In this document: positions 1 to 5,135 of the stretch, piece by piece
Position numbering within the stretch: the stretch's first letter is position 1
How the letters are laid out: each line of letters opens with the position of its first letter
Assembly: GCA_033763635.1 (NCBI GenBank)
Contig: JANRKG010000343.1
Coordinates: 1 to 5,135, forward strand
Reading direction: 5' to 3'
Length of the DNA: 5,135 nt
Source of the DNA: JANRKG01 sp033763635
GTDB lineage: Bacteria; Cyanobacteriota; Cyanobacteriia; GCF-001939115
Program-made: the position numbers and the translations under genes
The notes under the pieces: generated by a model
Seen by the model: only the letters and a program-made list of their open reading frames with translations
Told to the model about the DNA's origin: nothing
The model's database searches: none

Positions 1-770
1 ACCAGGCTTACTATGAGCACATGCCCCTCCGGAGGTCGTCCCTTCCCGTTGGCCCAGACATGCAACTCTATCGCCGCTTCACCTTTGGGAATCTGGTTGA
101 GTTTAATGTCCTGGATACCCGTCAGTACCGGACTGATCAACCTTGTGGGGATGGGTTGAAGCCCTTGTGCCCCGCTGCATTGGACCCAAACGCTACCATG
201 ACTGGGACACAGCAAGAGCAATGGCTGTTTCAGGGGTTGAGCCAATCCCAGGCAATTTGGGATGTGATCGCCCAGCAAACGATCTTTGCCCGGGTTGACT
301 TTGACCCCCGCCCCCAGCCTGTCGATGTGTTCAACGTCGATCAATGGGATGGCTATGTTGCCGCTCGTGGCCGGATCACCAATTTCTTGCAACAACTGCG
401 TCAGCAACGACCCGTGAATCCAATCATCATTACGGGAGATATTCATTCCAGTTGGGCCAATGACATTAAGGTGGATTTCAGCAATCCTGCCTCTGCCACC
501 GTTGCCTCAGAGTTTGTCGGAACGTCGATTTCTTCCGATTTCCCGGTTCAGTTTATTGATCCTGTGAAAGCGGCCCTTCCTGCGAATCCGCATATTAAGT
601 ACTTCAACGGAGTTTCCCGCGGATATGTGCGTTGTACCCTGACTCGCGATACCTGGCGCACTGACTACCGCGTGGTTGAGTCCATTCTAGAACCCGATGC
701 GCCTATCAAAACAGATGCTTCTTTCTTTGTGGAAGCGGGGCAGCCCGGTATTAGTGCCTATAGCAATTGA
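1..770 (+). CDS. phoD: PhoD-family alkaline phosphatase, C-terminal part (5' end outside window)
   Basis: The frame is open to the left edge (first full codon at base 3) and begins inside the motif AYYEHMPLR, typical of PhoD-type phosphatases, so the ATG at 21 is internal. PhoD enzymes are secreted metal-dependent phosphomonoesterases/diesterases that release phosphate outside the cytoplasm. Visible family motifs, in order, are LYRRFTFG, VLDTRQYR (metal-ligand Asp at 114-116), QPCGDG, QEQWLFQGL, WDGYVAARGR, TGDIHSSW at 432-455 (Asp and His typical of the metallophosphoesterase-like centre), EFVGTSISSDF and RGYVRC. About 256 residues are present; family proteins are usually over 500, so the N-terminal half with the export signal and first metal ligands is missing from view. 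The reading frame is intact. The next gene starts 23 bases after the stop. Any Pho box would lie outside the window. Family assignment is firm; the exact substrate is not shown. Confidence 0.93.
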   Translation, partial: QAYYEHMPLRRSSLPVGPDMQLYRRFTFGNLVEFNVLDTRQYRTDQPCGDGLKPLCPAALDPNATMTGTQQEQWLFQGLSQSQAIWDVIAQQTIFARVDFDPRPQPVDVFNVDQWDGYVAARGRITNFLQQLRQQRPVNPIIITGDIHSSWANDIKVDFSNPASATVASEFVGTSISSDFPVQFIDPVKAALPANPHIKYFNGVSRGYVRCTLTRDTWRTDYRVVESILEPDAPIKTDASFFVEAGQPGISAYSN

Positions 771-793
771 CAAGGAACTGAGAAGGAACGCTC

Positions 794-1249
794 ATGGTGA
801 ATCAGGAAACTATCACCCATACGGGCCGTTGGGTTGCTGCACGGGGGATATTGGCTTCACTGCTATCACTGCTCCCAATTCTGGTTTATCCCGGTTCTGA
901 GACAATTGTTCAGGCTGCCATCCTTTCCAGGGAAGCGGTCAATTGTCAGAGTGCTTCGAACCAGGATTACGTGCAACTAGAGGGAGGCGGGGTTGTTGCG
1001 TCAAGTCTCTACTGTCAGGCCCAAGCCAGAAAGGCTCGATCGCAGACAGAGCAGATCCGCAATTCAGCCCCCAATGGAGAAGGGGTTCAAACCAGACAGG
1101 CCAACGGGCAGGAACAGGAGATAAAACCAATTCCCTGGGGAATGCCTTATCAAGTGAATGGCAATGTTTGTCGCGCTCGGGCAGGGGATGTTTTTTGCGT
1201 CAATCAGGGAGGAGCGATCAATCTAAGATGGATTCCCCCATTGCCATAA
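794..1249 (+). CDS. Small exported protein of unknown function with four cysteines
   Basis: I do not recognise this 151-residue protein. The start is supported by AGAAGGA at 781-787, six bases before the ATG. The N-terminus has a short polar stretch with Arg12 and Arg17, a hydrophobic core at about residues 18-32 and a small-residue site near IVQAA (38-42), so it looks like a Sec signal peptide or a single membrane anchor. The mature part contains Cys51, Cys74, Cys126 and Cys135, an even number that could form two disulfides in the periplasm (inference). The middle (about 76-112) is rich in Gln, Arg and Glu and looks disordered. The C-terminal piece from Pro112 is more ordered, with WGMPYQVNGNVCRA and VFCVNQGG. 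It follows the PhoD stop by 23 bases and ends before a strong terminator, so it is probably cotranscribed with phoD. No catalytic motif is visible. Confidence 0.78.
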   Translation: MVNQETITHTGRWVAARGILASLLSLLPILVYPGSETIVQAAILSREAVNCQSASNQDYVQLEGGGVVASSLYCQAQARKARSQTEQIRNSAPNGEGVQTRQANGQEQEIKPIPWGMPYQVNGNVCRARAGDVFCVNQGGAINLRWIPPLP

Positions 1250-1286
1250 AGGGTTAGATTTGATACTTCTCAGTATATTGATCCGT

Positions 1287-1324
1287 AAAACCGTGAGTTT
1301 CGACTTCGCTCAACTCACGGTTTT
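1287..1324. terminator. Bidirectional hairpin terminator between convergent genes
   Basis: A perfect 13-base stem, AAAACCGTGAGTT (1287-1299) with AACTCACGGTTTT (1312-1324), encloses a 12-base loop. It has a run of T on the plus strand (1321-1324) and of A at 1287-1290, so it can end transcription from both sides. It lies 37 bases after the exported-protein stop and 71 bases past the stop of the minus-strand DUF202 gene. The loop and right arm (TCGACTTCGCTCAACTCACGG) resemble palindromes dispersed in many cyanobacterial genomes; that resemblance is from memory. Confidence 0.85.
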
Positions 1325-1395
1325 TGAACCGAAAAGTATTGGGCCAATTGCAACGCTTTCAAGCATTCCCTATCTTCAAGATTAGCGTACTGACA

Positions 1396-1827
1396 CTAGT
1401 AAGACTGCGGGCCTTTCGAGGGCGGTTTGGAAATTGGAGGCACCCGATCGCGCCTCAAAAGCAACGGGATACTCATTGTCCCTAAAATCATGACAACACC
1501 TGCCAATATCCAGATCAGCAGACGGTTGGGGCGATAATCTCCTTGCTCAATTTGCCAGAATACTTGATTGTAACGCCATGCCGCTAAGGCAATCACGACA
1601 ATTCCAAACACAACCAGGCTAACTCCCAGAGTTTCAGAGTTCAAGAAGGTGGGCTGACCTACTTCTTGTTGTGTGACGGTCGTTTGCAGTTGGCGCAGAA
1701 ATAAGCTGAAACGGGCAATTGCAAAACCAAATCCAATTAACGCCAGAGAGGTTCGCAACCAGGCGAGAAATGTCCGTTCATTCGCTTGATGTTCTCGTTG
1801 GCGATCGATTTTAAACCCTTTGTTCAT
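1396..1827 (-). CDS. DUF202 (YidH-like) inner-membrane protein
   Basis: This 143-residue protein carries the DUF202 signature near its N-terminus: ANERTFLAWLRTSLALIGFG (residues 15-34). Three membrane helices are visible at about 24-44, 66-84 and 103-124, followed by a basic, proline-rich tail (RRDRVPPISKPPSKGP). Size and layout match bacterial YidH-type proteins, whose function is unknown. The same Pfam family includes the membrane domain of eukaryotic Vtc proteins of the polyphosphate polymerase complex, but that does not establish a polyphosphate role here. The ATG at 1827 directly follows an in-frame TGA, so no longer form is possible. No clear Shine-Dalgarno sequence precedes it, so it may be poorly or indirectly translated. 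It lies downstream of the flavoprotein gene on the same strand and ends toward the shared terminator at 1287-1324. Confidence 0.92.
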   Translation of the reverse strand: MNKGFKIDRQREHQANERTFLAWLRTSLALIGFGFAIARFSLFLRQLQTTVTQQEVGQPTFLNSETLGVSLVVFGIVVIALAAWRYNQVFWQIEQGDYRPNRLLIWILAGVVMILGTMSIPLLLRRDRVPPISKPPSKGPQSY

Positions 1828-1845
1828 TCAATCATTGTCGCAAAA

Positions 1846-1944
1846 TCAGCGGCTTCCAGTTAATAATTTAGCTTTTGTCCGCTTGCAACAGGCTCCGTCT
1901 GACCAACGAATTCCTTCACAATCCTGTATCTCTTGCGGCTCCAT
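1846..1944 (-). CDS. Candidate small protein, 32 residues, between flavoprotein and DUF202 genes
   Basis: A minus-strand frame starts at ATG 1944 and stops at TGA 1848-1846. It begins MEPQEIQDCEGIRWSD and ends in a basic stretch; it contains Cys9, Cys19 and Cys20. A good ribosome binding site, GGAGA (read on the minus strand, bases 1955-1951), lies six bases before the ATG. It starts 28 bases after the flavoprotein stop and ends 18 bases before the DUF202 start, the spacing expected of a small operon member. Against it, frames of this length occur by chance, I recognise no family, and codon bias cannot be judged at this size. It could instead be an untranslated spacer or a leader that couples translation into the DUF202 gene, which lacks its own clear binding site. 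Confidence 0.3.
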   Translation of the reverse strand: MEPQEIQDCEGIRWSDGACCKRTKAKLLTGSR

Positions 1945-1972
1945 AGGTTCTCTCCATCTTTTCAAACGCTTA

Positions 1973-3103
1973 TTAACTGATGCCGGGAATCAGGCTTCCT
2001 CCCAAATGCTTCAGGGCACGATCGGCCACATCCCGGTAGCGGGTTTGCCCAAAGAAAACTTGTGCCATGCGTCGGGTTGCACTCGGTTGTTTGACACCCA
2101 CCCGATACCCTAAAGCGGGAACACGGTAGAATAACCCTGCAATGCGCTGTGCCCACACCATATCCTTCCCCCATTCTTCGTGAATGGTGAGGGAATAGTT
2201 TTCCAACGCATTCAAATCGCCGCTCAGGGCACGATCGATCGCTTCCGCTGCCTTAACTCCCGTAAGCATGGAGGGACGAATCCCCTCTGCTGTCATGGGA
2301 TCTACCACACAAGCCGCTTCCCCTGCCAGCAATGCATTCTGAGTGTGCAATTTTTGATCGCCATTCCACACATAAAGAGGATGCCCGCACTGTTGCGTCT
2401 TTTTAAGATCCACGCCAAATAGCATGGCATACTCGGTCAAAATTGCACGAAAATTTTGCGGTCCTGCCCCGTGAAAAGCACCAATGCCAAGGGAATAGCC
2501 ATCGGCCTTGGGAAAATTCCAGAGGTAGCCCTTTTTTACCATACCAAACTCACAATAGAGGATAGGAGGATCTTCAACTGGGGTGATCGCTTCGGCTTCT
2601 AACGCAGCCCCCATTAAACCCTTGCGTTCCGAAAACCCCAGCCACTTTGCTATTGGACCCTTCGCTCCATCGGCTGCGATCAGGTAACGCCCCTCCACCA
2701 TCCCGTGAGCCGTGTTCACCTGCCAGTGGTCATTCTTAAACTCAATGCCCTTGACTTCGGTGCCGTCTCGCAACTCAGCCCCTTGTTTTTGGGCCTGTTG
2801 AATCAAGAAATGGTCGAATACATCCCGACGCACCATCCAGAAGGGTTGCATTTCTGCTAAACTAACCGCCACTGAGTCTTCCATCTTCCAGGTGTAGCGC
2901 ATCGTGTCCACCTTCACAGAAATGGCGGGACTGAAATCAAAGTCAAACCACTCTGCCACCTGAGGAGAAACACCGCCCCCACAGGGTTTATAGCGGGGTA
3001 AAGTTTCCTTTTCCAGAACCAAAACCGATCGTCCACGCTTTGCCAAATGATACGCTGCACTGCCTCCGGCGGGGCCTGCTCCTACAATGATGCAGTCATC
3101 CAT
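1973..3103 (-). CDS. Geranylgeranyl-reductase-family FAD-dependent oxidoreductase
   Basis: This 376-residue flavoprotein has an N-terminal FAD-binding Rossmann motif, VGAGPAGGSAA (residues 7-17), with the ribose-binding Glu31 at the end of the second strand. PRYKPCGGGVS (36-46) is the hallmark of geranylgeranyl reductases and relatives. The second FAD motif is AADGAKG (143-149), then GYLWNFPKADGYSLGIG (192-208) and AGEAACVVDPMTAEGIRPS (260-278), the conserved FAD/substrate segment. Family members reduce isoprenoid double bonds (chlorophyll, tocopherol or archaeal lipid chains) or are uncharacterised oxidases. It differs clearly from the longer cyanobacterial ChlP (about 405 residues), so I read it as a paralogue whose substrate cannot be named. 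The start is supported by AGAAGGG (minus strand, 3120-3114) ten bases upstream. A short upstream frame (ATG 3125, nine codons, stop TGA at 3098-3096) overlaps this start out of frame. The gene diverges from the helical protein at 3374. Confidence 0.92.
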   Translation of the reverse strand: MDDCIIVGAGPAGGSAAYHLAKRGRSVLVLEKETLPRYKPCGGGVSPQVAEWFDFDFSPAISVKVDTMRYTWKMEDSVAVSLAEMQPFWMVRRDVFDHFLIQQAQKQGAELRDGTEVKGIEFKNDHWQVNTAHGMVEGRYLIAADGAKGPIAKWLGFSERKGLMGAALEAEAITPVEDPPILYCEFGMVKKGYLWNFPKADGYSLGIGAFHGAGPQNFRAILTEYAMLFGVDLKKTQQCGHPLYVWNGDQKLHTQNALLAGEAACVVDPMTAEGIRPSMLTGVKAAEAIDRALSGDLNALENYSLTIHEEWGKDMVWAQRIAGLFYRVPALGYRVGVKQPSATRRMAQVFFGQTRYRDVADRALKHLGGSLIPGIS

Positions 3104-3125
3104 ATCGTTCCAACCCTTCTTCCAT

Positions 3126-3138
3126 TGCGTCCTGTTCT
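3126..3138 (-). repeat. 13-base inverted repeat, left copy
   Basis: TGCGTCCTGTTCT on the plus strand is the exact reverse complement of the copy at 3358-3370. Read on the minus strand it is AGAACAGGACGCA, ending 22 bases before the flavoprotein ATG and directly before another ATG (3125). The similarity does not extend beyond 13 bases on either side. Confidence 0.8.
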
Positions 3139-3181
3139 ATCTAAATGCCTGAGAGGGGCAGTTGTCTACCAAGAACAGTGG

Positions 3182-3215
3182 ATGAAGCCTTCCGTTGCCA
3201 AAGAATCGGCTTCAT
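3182..3215. promoter_or_regulatory. Inverted repeat (hairpin) in the divergent leader
   Basis: ATGAAGCC (3182-3189) pairs perfectly with GGCTTCAT (3208-3215). Three further pairs, TTC 3190-3192 with GAA 3203-3205, form if two bases bulge out. No T-run follows on either strand, so it is not a standard terminator. It lies inside the 270-base divergent region, between the two 13-base repeats, and could be an RNA structure in the leader of the flavoprotein gene or a protein binding site. No known riboswitch pattern was recognised. Confidence 0.4.
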
Positions 3216-3357
3216 AAAGCCCTGCTGCCTTGGCCTGTTCCCACTTGAATGAACACGCGATACAGTGGAACTGTCTGGGGAAATTTCGATCGCCTCACCA
3301 TGTAAATTTAAACATTGCAGCAGAACTTATTTAGGCGATGTAGATTATCAAAACGGA

Positions 3358-3370
3358 AGAACAGGACGCA
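3358..3370 (+). repeat. 13-base inverted repeat, right copy (contains the RBS of the 3374 gene)
   Basis: AGAACAGGACGCA here is the exact reverse complement of 3126-3138. Its AGGA (3363-3366) is the likely ribosome binding site for the ATG at 3374, with seven bases of spacing. The two copies bracket the divergent intergenic region almost completely. Confidence 0.8.
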
Positions 3371-3373
3371 TTC

Positions 3374-3778
3374 ATGCTTAATTCACTCCAAGGCCGCATC
3401 AACCAGCATCAACAATTAAACCTGTTACGAATTAAGTTGTTACGCTTGCATAAGCAATTGTTGGATACAGAACGGATCACCTATGAACAAATGCAGGGAC
3501 GCATCTCCAATGGTGAATTATTACAACTGGCGATCAGCCATGAGCAATTTGCCTGGTTACACCAACTCTCCCAAATGATTGTGCAAATTGATCATCTCCT
3601 CCAATCTGATGAACCTCTGACAGAAGAGGCGATCGCAGCACTGATCCGCGACGTTCGCACCCTCCTAACCCCCGATGTGTCGGGGAGTGATTTCGCAATG
3701 AAATATGATGCTGCATTGCAACGAAATCCCGATGTCGTGCTGGCTCATGGCGACGTTATAACGTTGTTAGCGTCTTGA
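3374..3778 (+). CDS. Unrecognised small helical protein, 134 residues
   Basis: I cannot assign a family with confidence. The protein is soluble and predicted almost all helical. Residues 4-34 are rich in Leu, Gln, Arg and Lys and look like an amphipathic or coiled-coil helix. Residues 37-77 (YEQMQGRISNGELLQLAISH, then FAWLHQLSQMIVQIDHLL) form a conserved-looking core with aromatic Phe59 and Trp61. EPLTEEAIAALIRDVRTLLTP (80-100) is a further helix, and the tail contains FAMKYDAALQRNPDVVLAHGDV (107-128). There is no signal peptide, membrane segment or obvious catalytic motif. The general layout recalls short uncharacterised proteins seen in cyanobacteria and proteobacteria, but that is an impression. 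The start follows AGGA at 3363-3366 with seven-base spacing. It diverges from the flavoprotein gene and has its own terminator. A complete HIP1 site lies inside the frame. Confidence 0.85.
   Translation: MLNSLQGRINQHQQLNLLRIKLLRLHKQLLDTERITYEQMQGRISNGELLQLAISHEQFAWLHQLSQMIVQIDHLLQSDEPLTEEAIAALIRDVRTLLTPDVSGSDFAMKYDAALQRNPDVVLAHGDVITLLAS
3629..3636. repeat. HIP1 octamer GCGATCGC
   Basis: This is one exact copy of the highly iterated palindrome of cyanobacterial genomes, inside the 134-residue protein gene (codons for Ala86-Ala88). Near-copies occur at about 1446, 1801, 2231, 3286, 4023, 4136, 4451 and 4525, which supports the cyanobacterial origin of the window. Confidence 0.9.
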
Positions 3779-3808
3779 AGAAGGCTGAAGAAGGCAGAGG
3801 GCAGAGAG
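3777..3808 (+). repeat. Short tandem repeat (GAAGAAGGC / GAAGGCA type)
   Basis: GAAGAAGGCT is followed at once by GAAGAAGGCA (3777-3796), then GAGGGCA (3797-3803) and GAGAG. From 3790 it can be read as heptads GAAGGCA-GAGGGCA. Short heptad repeats of this kind occur between genes in filamentous cyanobacteria. It begins within the stop codon of the 134-residue gene and supplies the left arm of the terminator. Confidence 0.55.
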
Positions 3809-3837
3809 TAACATTTCTCTGCTTTCTGTCTTTTTTT
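3789..3837 (+). terminator. Rho-independent terminator after the 134-residue gene
   Basis: AGAAGGCAGAG (3789-3799) can pair with CTCTGCTTTCT (3817-3827) through 11 pairs including one G-T. An alternative tighter stem is GCAGAGAG (3801-3808) with TTCTCTGC (3815-3822). Seven T follow at 3831-3837. Either fold ends transcription ten to sixty bases past the stop at 3778. Confidence 0.75.
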
Positions 3838-3953
3838 ATTTACATGTAGAAATGGCGCTTCAAAATTCTCCCTAAAACAATACAAGCTATCCCTTGACTC
3901 TCCTCCTTACTGGAGCATTCAAGATAGAACTAACAACACGGAGCATTTGAACA

Positions 3954-4064
3954 ATGATCCTACAATTGAAAGTTCTCAATAGGGCTTGCTTTGCTAGCGG
4001 TGACACGATTACACAAGCAATCCAGGCGATCGACCATGATACGAATGAGTGGTTGTTCTTGTAG
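3954..4064 (+). CDS. Candidate small protein, 36 residues, upstream of the ADP-ribosylglycohydrolase
   Basis: The frame starts at ATG 3954, two codons after an in-frame TGA (3948-3950), and ends at TAG 4062-4064. GGAG at 3940-3943 lies ten bases before the start, a usable ribosome binding site. The peptide begins MILQLKVLNRACFASG and continues DTITQAIQAIDHDTNEWLFL, with an amphipathic helical middle and a hydrophobic end, which reads more like real protein than random translation. The stop is 29 bases before the preferred hydrolase start, so the two could be cotranscribed. I recognise no family. It could be a real small protein, a degraded remnant of a larger gene, or chance. Confidence 0.35.
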   Translation: MILQLKVLNRACFASGDTITQAIQAIDHDTNEWLFL

Positions 4065-4093
4065 CCAGGGATGGGTTTAGGCCAGAGGTCTTT

Positions 4094-4996
4094 ATGCATG
4101 TTATAGAACGCTTTCGGGGATGTTTGCTGGGGCTTGCGATCGGCGATGCGGTGGGCACCACCGTTGAATTTCAGCCACGTCATTCCTTTCCGCCTGTCAC
4201 AGATATGGTCGGTGGGGGTCCCTTTAACCTCAAACCGGGGCAGTGGACAGACGATACCTCAATGGCACTGTGTCTCGCTACCAGTCTTATCGAGATCGGG
4301 GGCTTTGATGCGAGCGATCAGATGAATCGCTACTGTGATTGGTTTGATCATGGCTACCTGAGTAGTACCGGACAATGCTTTGATATTGGCAATACGGTTC
4401 GGCAAGCCCTGGTGGAATACAAAAGCTCTGGCAACCCCTTCAGTGGCTCAACCCATCCGCGATCGGCGGGTAATGGTTGCTTGATGCGGTTGGCTCCAGT
4501 TCCCATGTTTTATTTCCCAGATTTCGATCGCATTTTACAGTTCTCTGGAGAAAGTTCGCGCACTACCCACGGGGCCACCGAATGTGTAGATGCCTGTCGC
4601 CTCTTTGGGGCAATGCTTTTTCAGGCATTTTCTGGAGCTAGCAAATCAGAAATTCTATTGAGTAATCCCCCAGAAGTTGTGTCATCTCCTTCGATTCAAG
4701 GGATTGCCAAGGGAACGTATCGCCATAAAACAGTCAGCGAAATACAGGGAACGGGATATGTGGTGGATAGTTTAGAAGCAGCGCTTTGGTGTTTCTGGAC
4801 AACAGAGACCTATGGGCAGGCCATTCTGGCTGCCACAAATTTGGGAGACGATGCAGACACCACTGCTGCGATCTGTGGTCAGATTGCAGGCGCTTACTAT
4901 GGAGAATCGGGAATTCCAAAACACTGGTTGAATCAGATCACCCTGCAACAAGAAATTGCTAAACTAGCCGAACAACTTTGTACCGCAGATCCCTGA
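4094..4996 (+). CDS. ADP-ribosylglycohydrolase (DraG/ARH family)
   Basis: This 300-residue protein removes ADP-ribose from a modified target, as in DraG and the ARH enzymes, using a two-metal (Mg/Mn) centre in an all-helical fold. All core motifs are present: FRGCLLGLAIGDAVGTTVEF (residues 7-26), the metal-binding WTDDTSMAL (51-59), DIGNTVRQAL (97-106), SAGNGCLMRLAPV (124-136), RTTHGATECVDAC (156-168) and the second metal-binding GDDADTTAAICGQIAGAYYG (251-270). The metal ligands Thr52, Asp53, Asp54, Asp253, Asp255 and Thr256 are all visible, so it should be active. The frame extends upstream to a GTG at 4049. I prefer ATG 4094 because AGAGG (4084-4088) precedes it by five bases and the family begins close to this residue. 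No dinitrogenase reductase or ADP-ribosyltransferase gene is in the window, so its substrate, whether protein, DNA or small molecule, is unknown. Confidence 0.94.
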   Translation: MHVIERFRGCLLGLAIGDAVGTTVEFQPRHSFPPVTDMVGGGPFNLKPGQWTDDTSMALCLATSLIEIGGFDASDQMNRYCDWFDHGYLSSTGQCFDIGNTVRQALVEYKSSGNPFSGSTHPRSAGNGCLMRLAPVPMFYFPDFDRILQFSGESSRTTHGATECVDACRLFGAMLFQAFSGASKSEILLSNPPEVVSSPSIQGIAKGTYRHKTVSEIQGTGYVVDSLEAALWCFWTTETYGQAILAATNLGDDADTTAAICGQIAGAYYGESGIPKHWLNQITLQQEIAKLAEQLCTADP

Positions 4997-5026
4997 TAAG
5001 GGACTTGCCATCAAATAGAGTACCAG

Positions 5027-5135
5027 TCATAATGGATTAATTGTAATGTCCCATTTGGGCAAGGTTTCGGATCGTTGCCAAAACGGGAGGTAAGACAGTT
5101 CTAATTCTGAGCGTGGAACTTTGATGCCTTTTTCA
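5027..5135 (-). CDS. C-terminal end of an unidentified gene entering from the right edge
   Basis: The minus strand is open from the right edge to a TGA at 5029-5027, giving 35 complete codons. The visible residues include EKGIKVPRSELELSYLPFWQ and end PKWDITINPL. The composition reads like real protein, and the frame is convergent with the hydrolase gene, 30 bases from its stop. The ending pattern G-I-K ... W-x-x-T-I-x-P weakly recalls the C-terminus of some transposases (ISAzo13-like), but 35 residues are too few to assign it. Confidence 0.5.
   Translation of the reverse strand, partial: EKGIKVPRSELELSYLPFWQRSETLPKWDITINPL

Larger units (their letters stand above)
3779..4093. other. 315-base stretch before the ADP-ribosylglycohydrolase gene
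   Basis: The first 60 bases hold the heptad repeat and terminator. A TACATGTA palindrome lies at 3841-3848. TTGACT at 3894-3899 matches a -35 box, but no good -10 box lies at the usual distance, so the promoter of the downstream gene is not located with confidence. Bases 3954-4064 hold a 36-codon frame listed separately. The minus strand has a long open frame here that runs into the hydrolase gene and looks like chance. Confidence 0.5.

Noticed and set aside
943..1257. Plus-strand 104-codon frame overlapping the exported-protein gene
   Set aside because: Its composition is rich in Arg, Ser and Gly and resembles an out-of-frame shadow. The overlapping frame has a better ribosome binding site and a signal peptide.
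3146..3160. TGCCTGAGAGGGGCA, reminiscent of the CTGAGA element of a TPP riboswitch
   Set aside because: The remaining conserved TPP elements (ACCCTT, GAACCTGAT, and the closing stem) are absent on both strands.
3249..3305. 18-residue plus-strand frame in the divergent region
   Set aside because: It has no ribosome binding site, is very short and overlaps a HIP1-like site; nothing supports translation.
3315..3346. TTGCAG ... TAGATT as a promoter for the 3374 gene
   Set aside because: The spacing is 20 bases and both boxes match consensus poorly.
4049..4093. GTG start giving a 315-residue hydrolase
   Set aside because: The extra 15 residues lie outside the family's usual start and overlap the 36-codon frame. 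ATG 4094 has a better-placed ribosome binding site.
3887..4183. Minus-strand 98-codon frame
   Set aside because: It overlaps the start of the well-supported ADP-ribosylglycohydrolase, shows no family motif and has no convincing ribosome binding site.
4990..5003. TCCCTGATAAGGGA hairpin over the hydrolase stop codon
   Set aside because: The stem is only five bases and no T-run follows, too weak to call a terminator.

Overview
The window looks like a chromosomal segment of a cyanobacterium, probably filamentous. The reasons are one full HIP1 octamer (GCGATCGC) plus many 6-7 base HIP1-like remnants, roughly even base composition, a GAAGGCA-type heptad repeat, and proteins of familiar cyanobacterial types. 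No rRNA, tRNA, CRISPR array or intact insertion sequence is visible.

Left part (1-1395): the C-terminal half of a PhoD-type alkaline phosphatase runs in from the left edge. A small unrecognised exported protein with four cysteines follows 23 bases later, probably in the same transcript. A strong two-sided hairpin terminator at 1287-1324 separates this pair from the convergent minus-strand genes.

Centre (1396-3103, minus strand): a geranylgeranyl-reductase-family flavoprotein is followed downstream by a three-helix DUF202 (YidH-like) membrane protein. The 145 bases between them contain a 32-codon reading frame with a good ribosome binding site, a candidate small gene.

Divergent region (3104-3373): the leader between the flavoprotein and a plus-strand helical protein is bracketed by a perfect 13-base inverted repeat. 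Each copy lies just upstream of one of the two start codons, and a separate hairpin lies between the copies. This is the most unusual structure in the window.

Right part (3374-5135, plus strand): a 134-residue unrecognised helical protein ends at a terminator. A 315-base stretch follows that holds a 36-codon candidate small gene. Next comes a complete ADP-ribosylglycohydrolase (DraG family), whose start is best placed at 4094. The last 109 bases hold the C-terminus of a minus-strand gene that enters from the right edge.

Most genes here are ordinary single-function genes. I see no convincing multi-gene novel system. The points worth checking are the paired 13-base repeats, the two candidate small proteins, and the small exported partner of PhoD.
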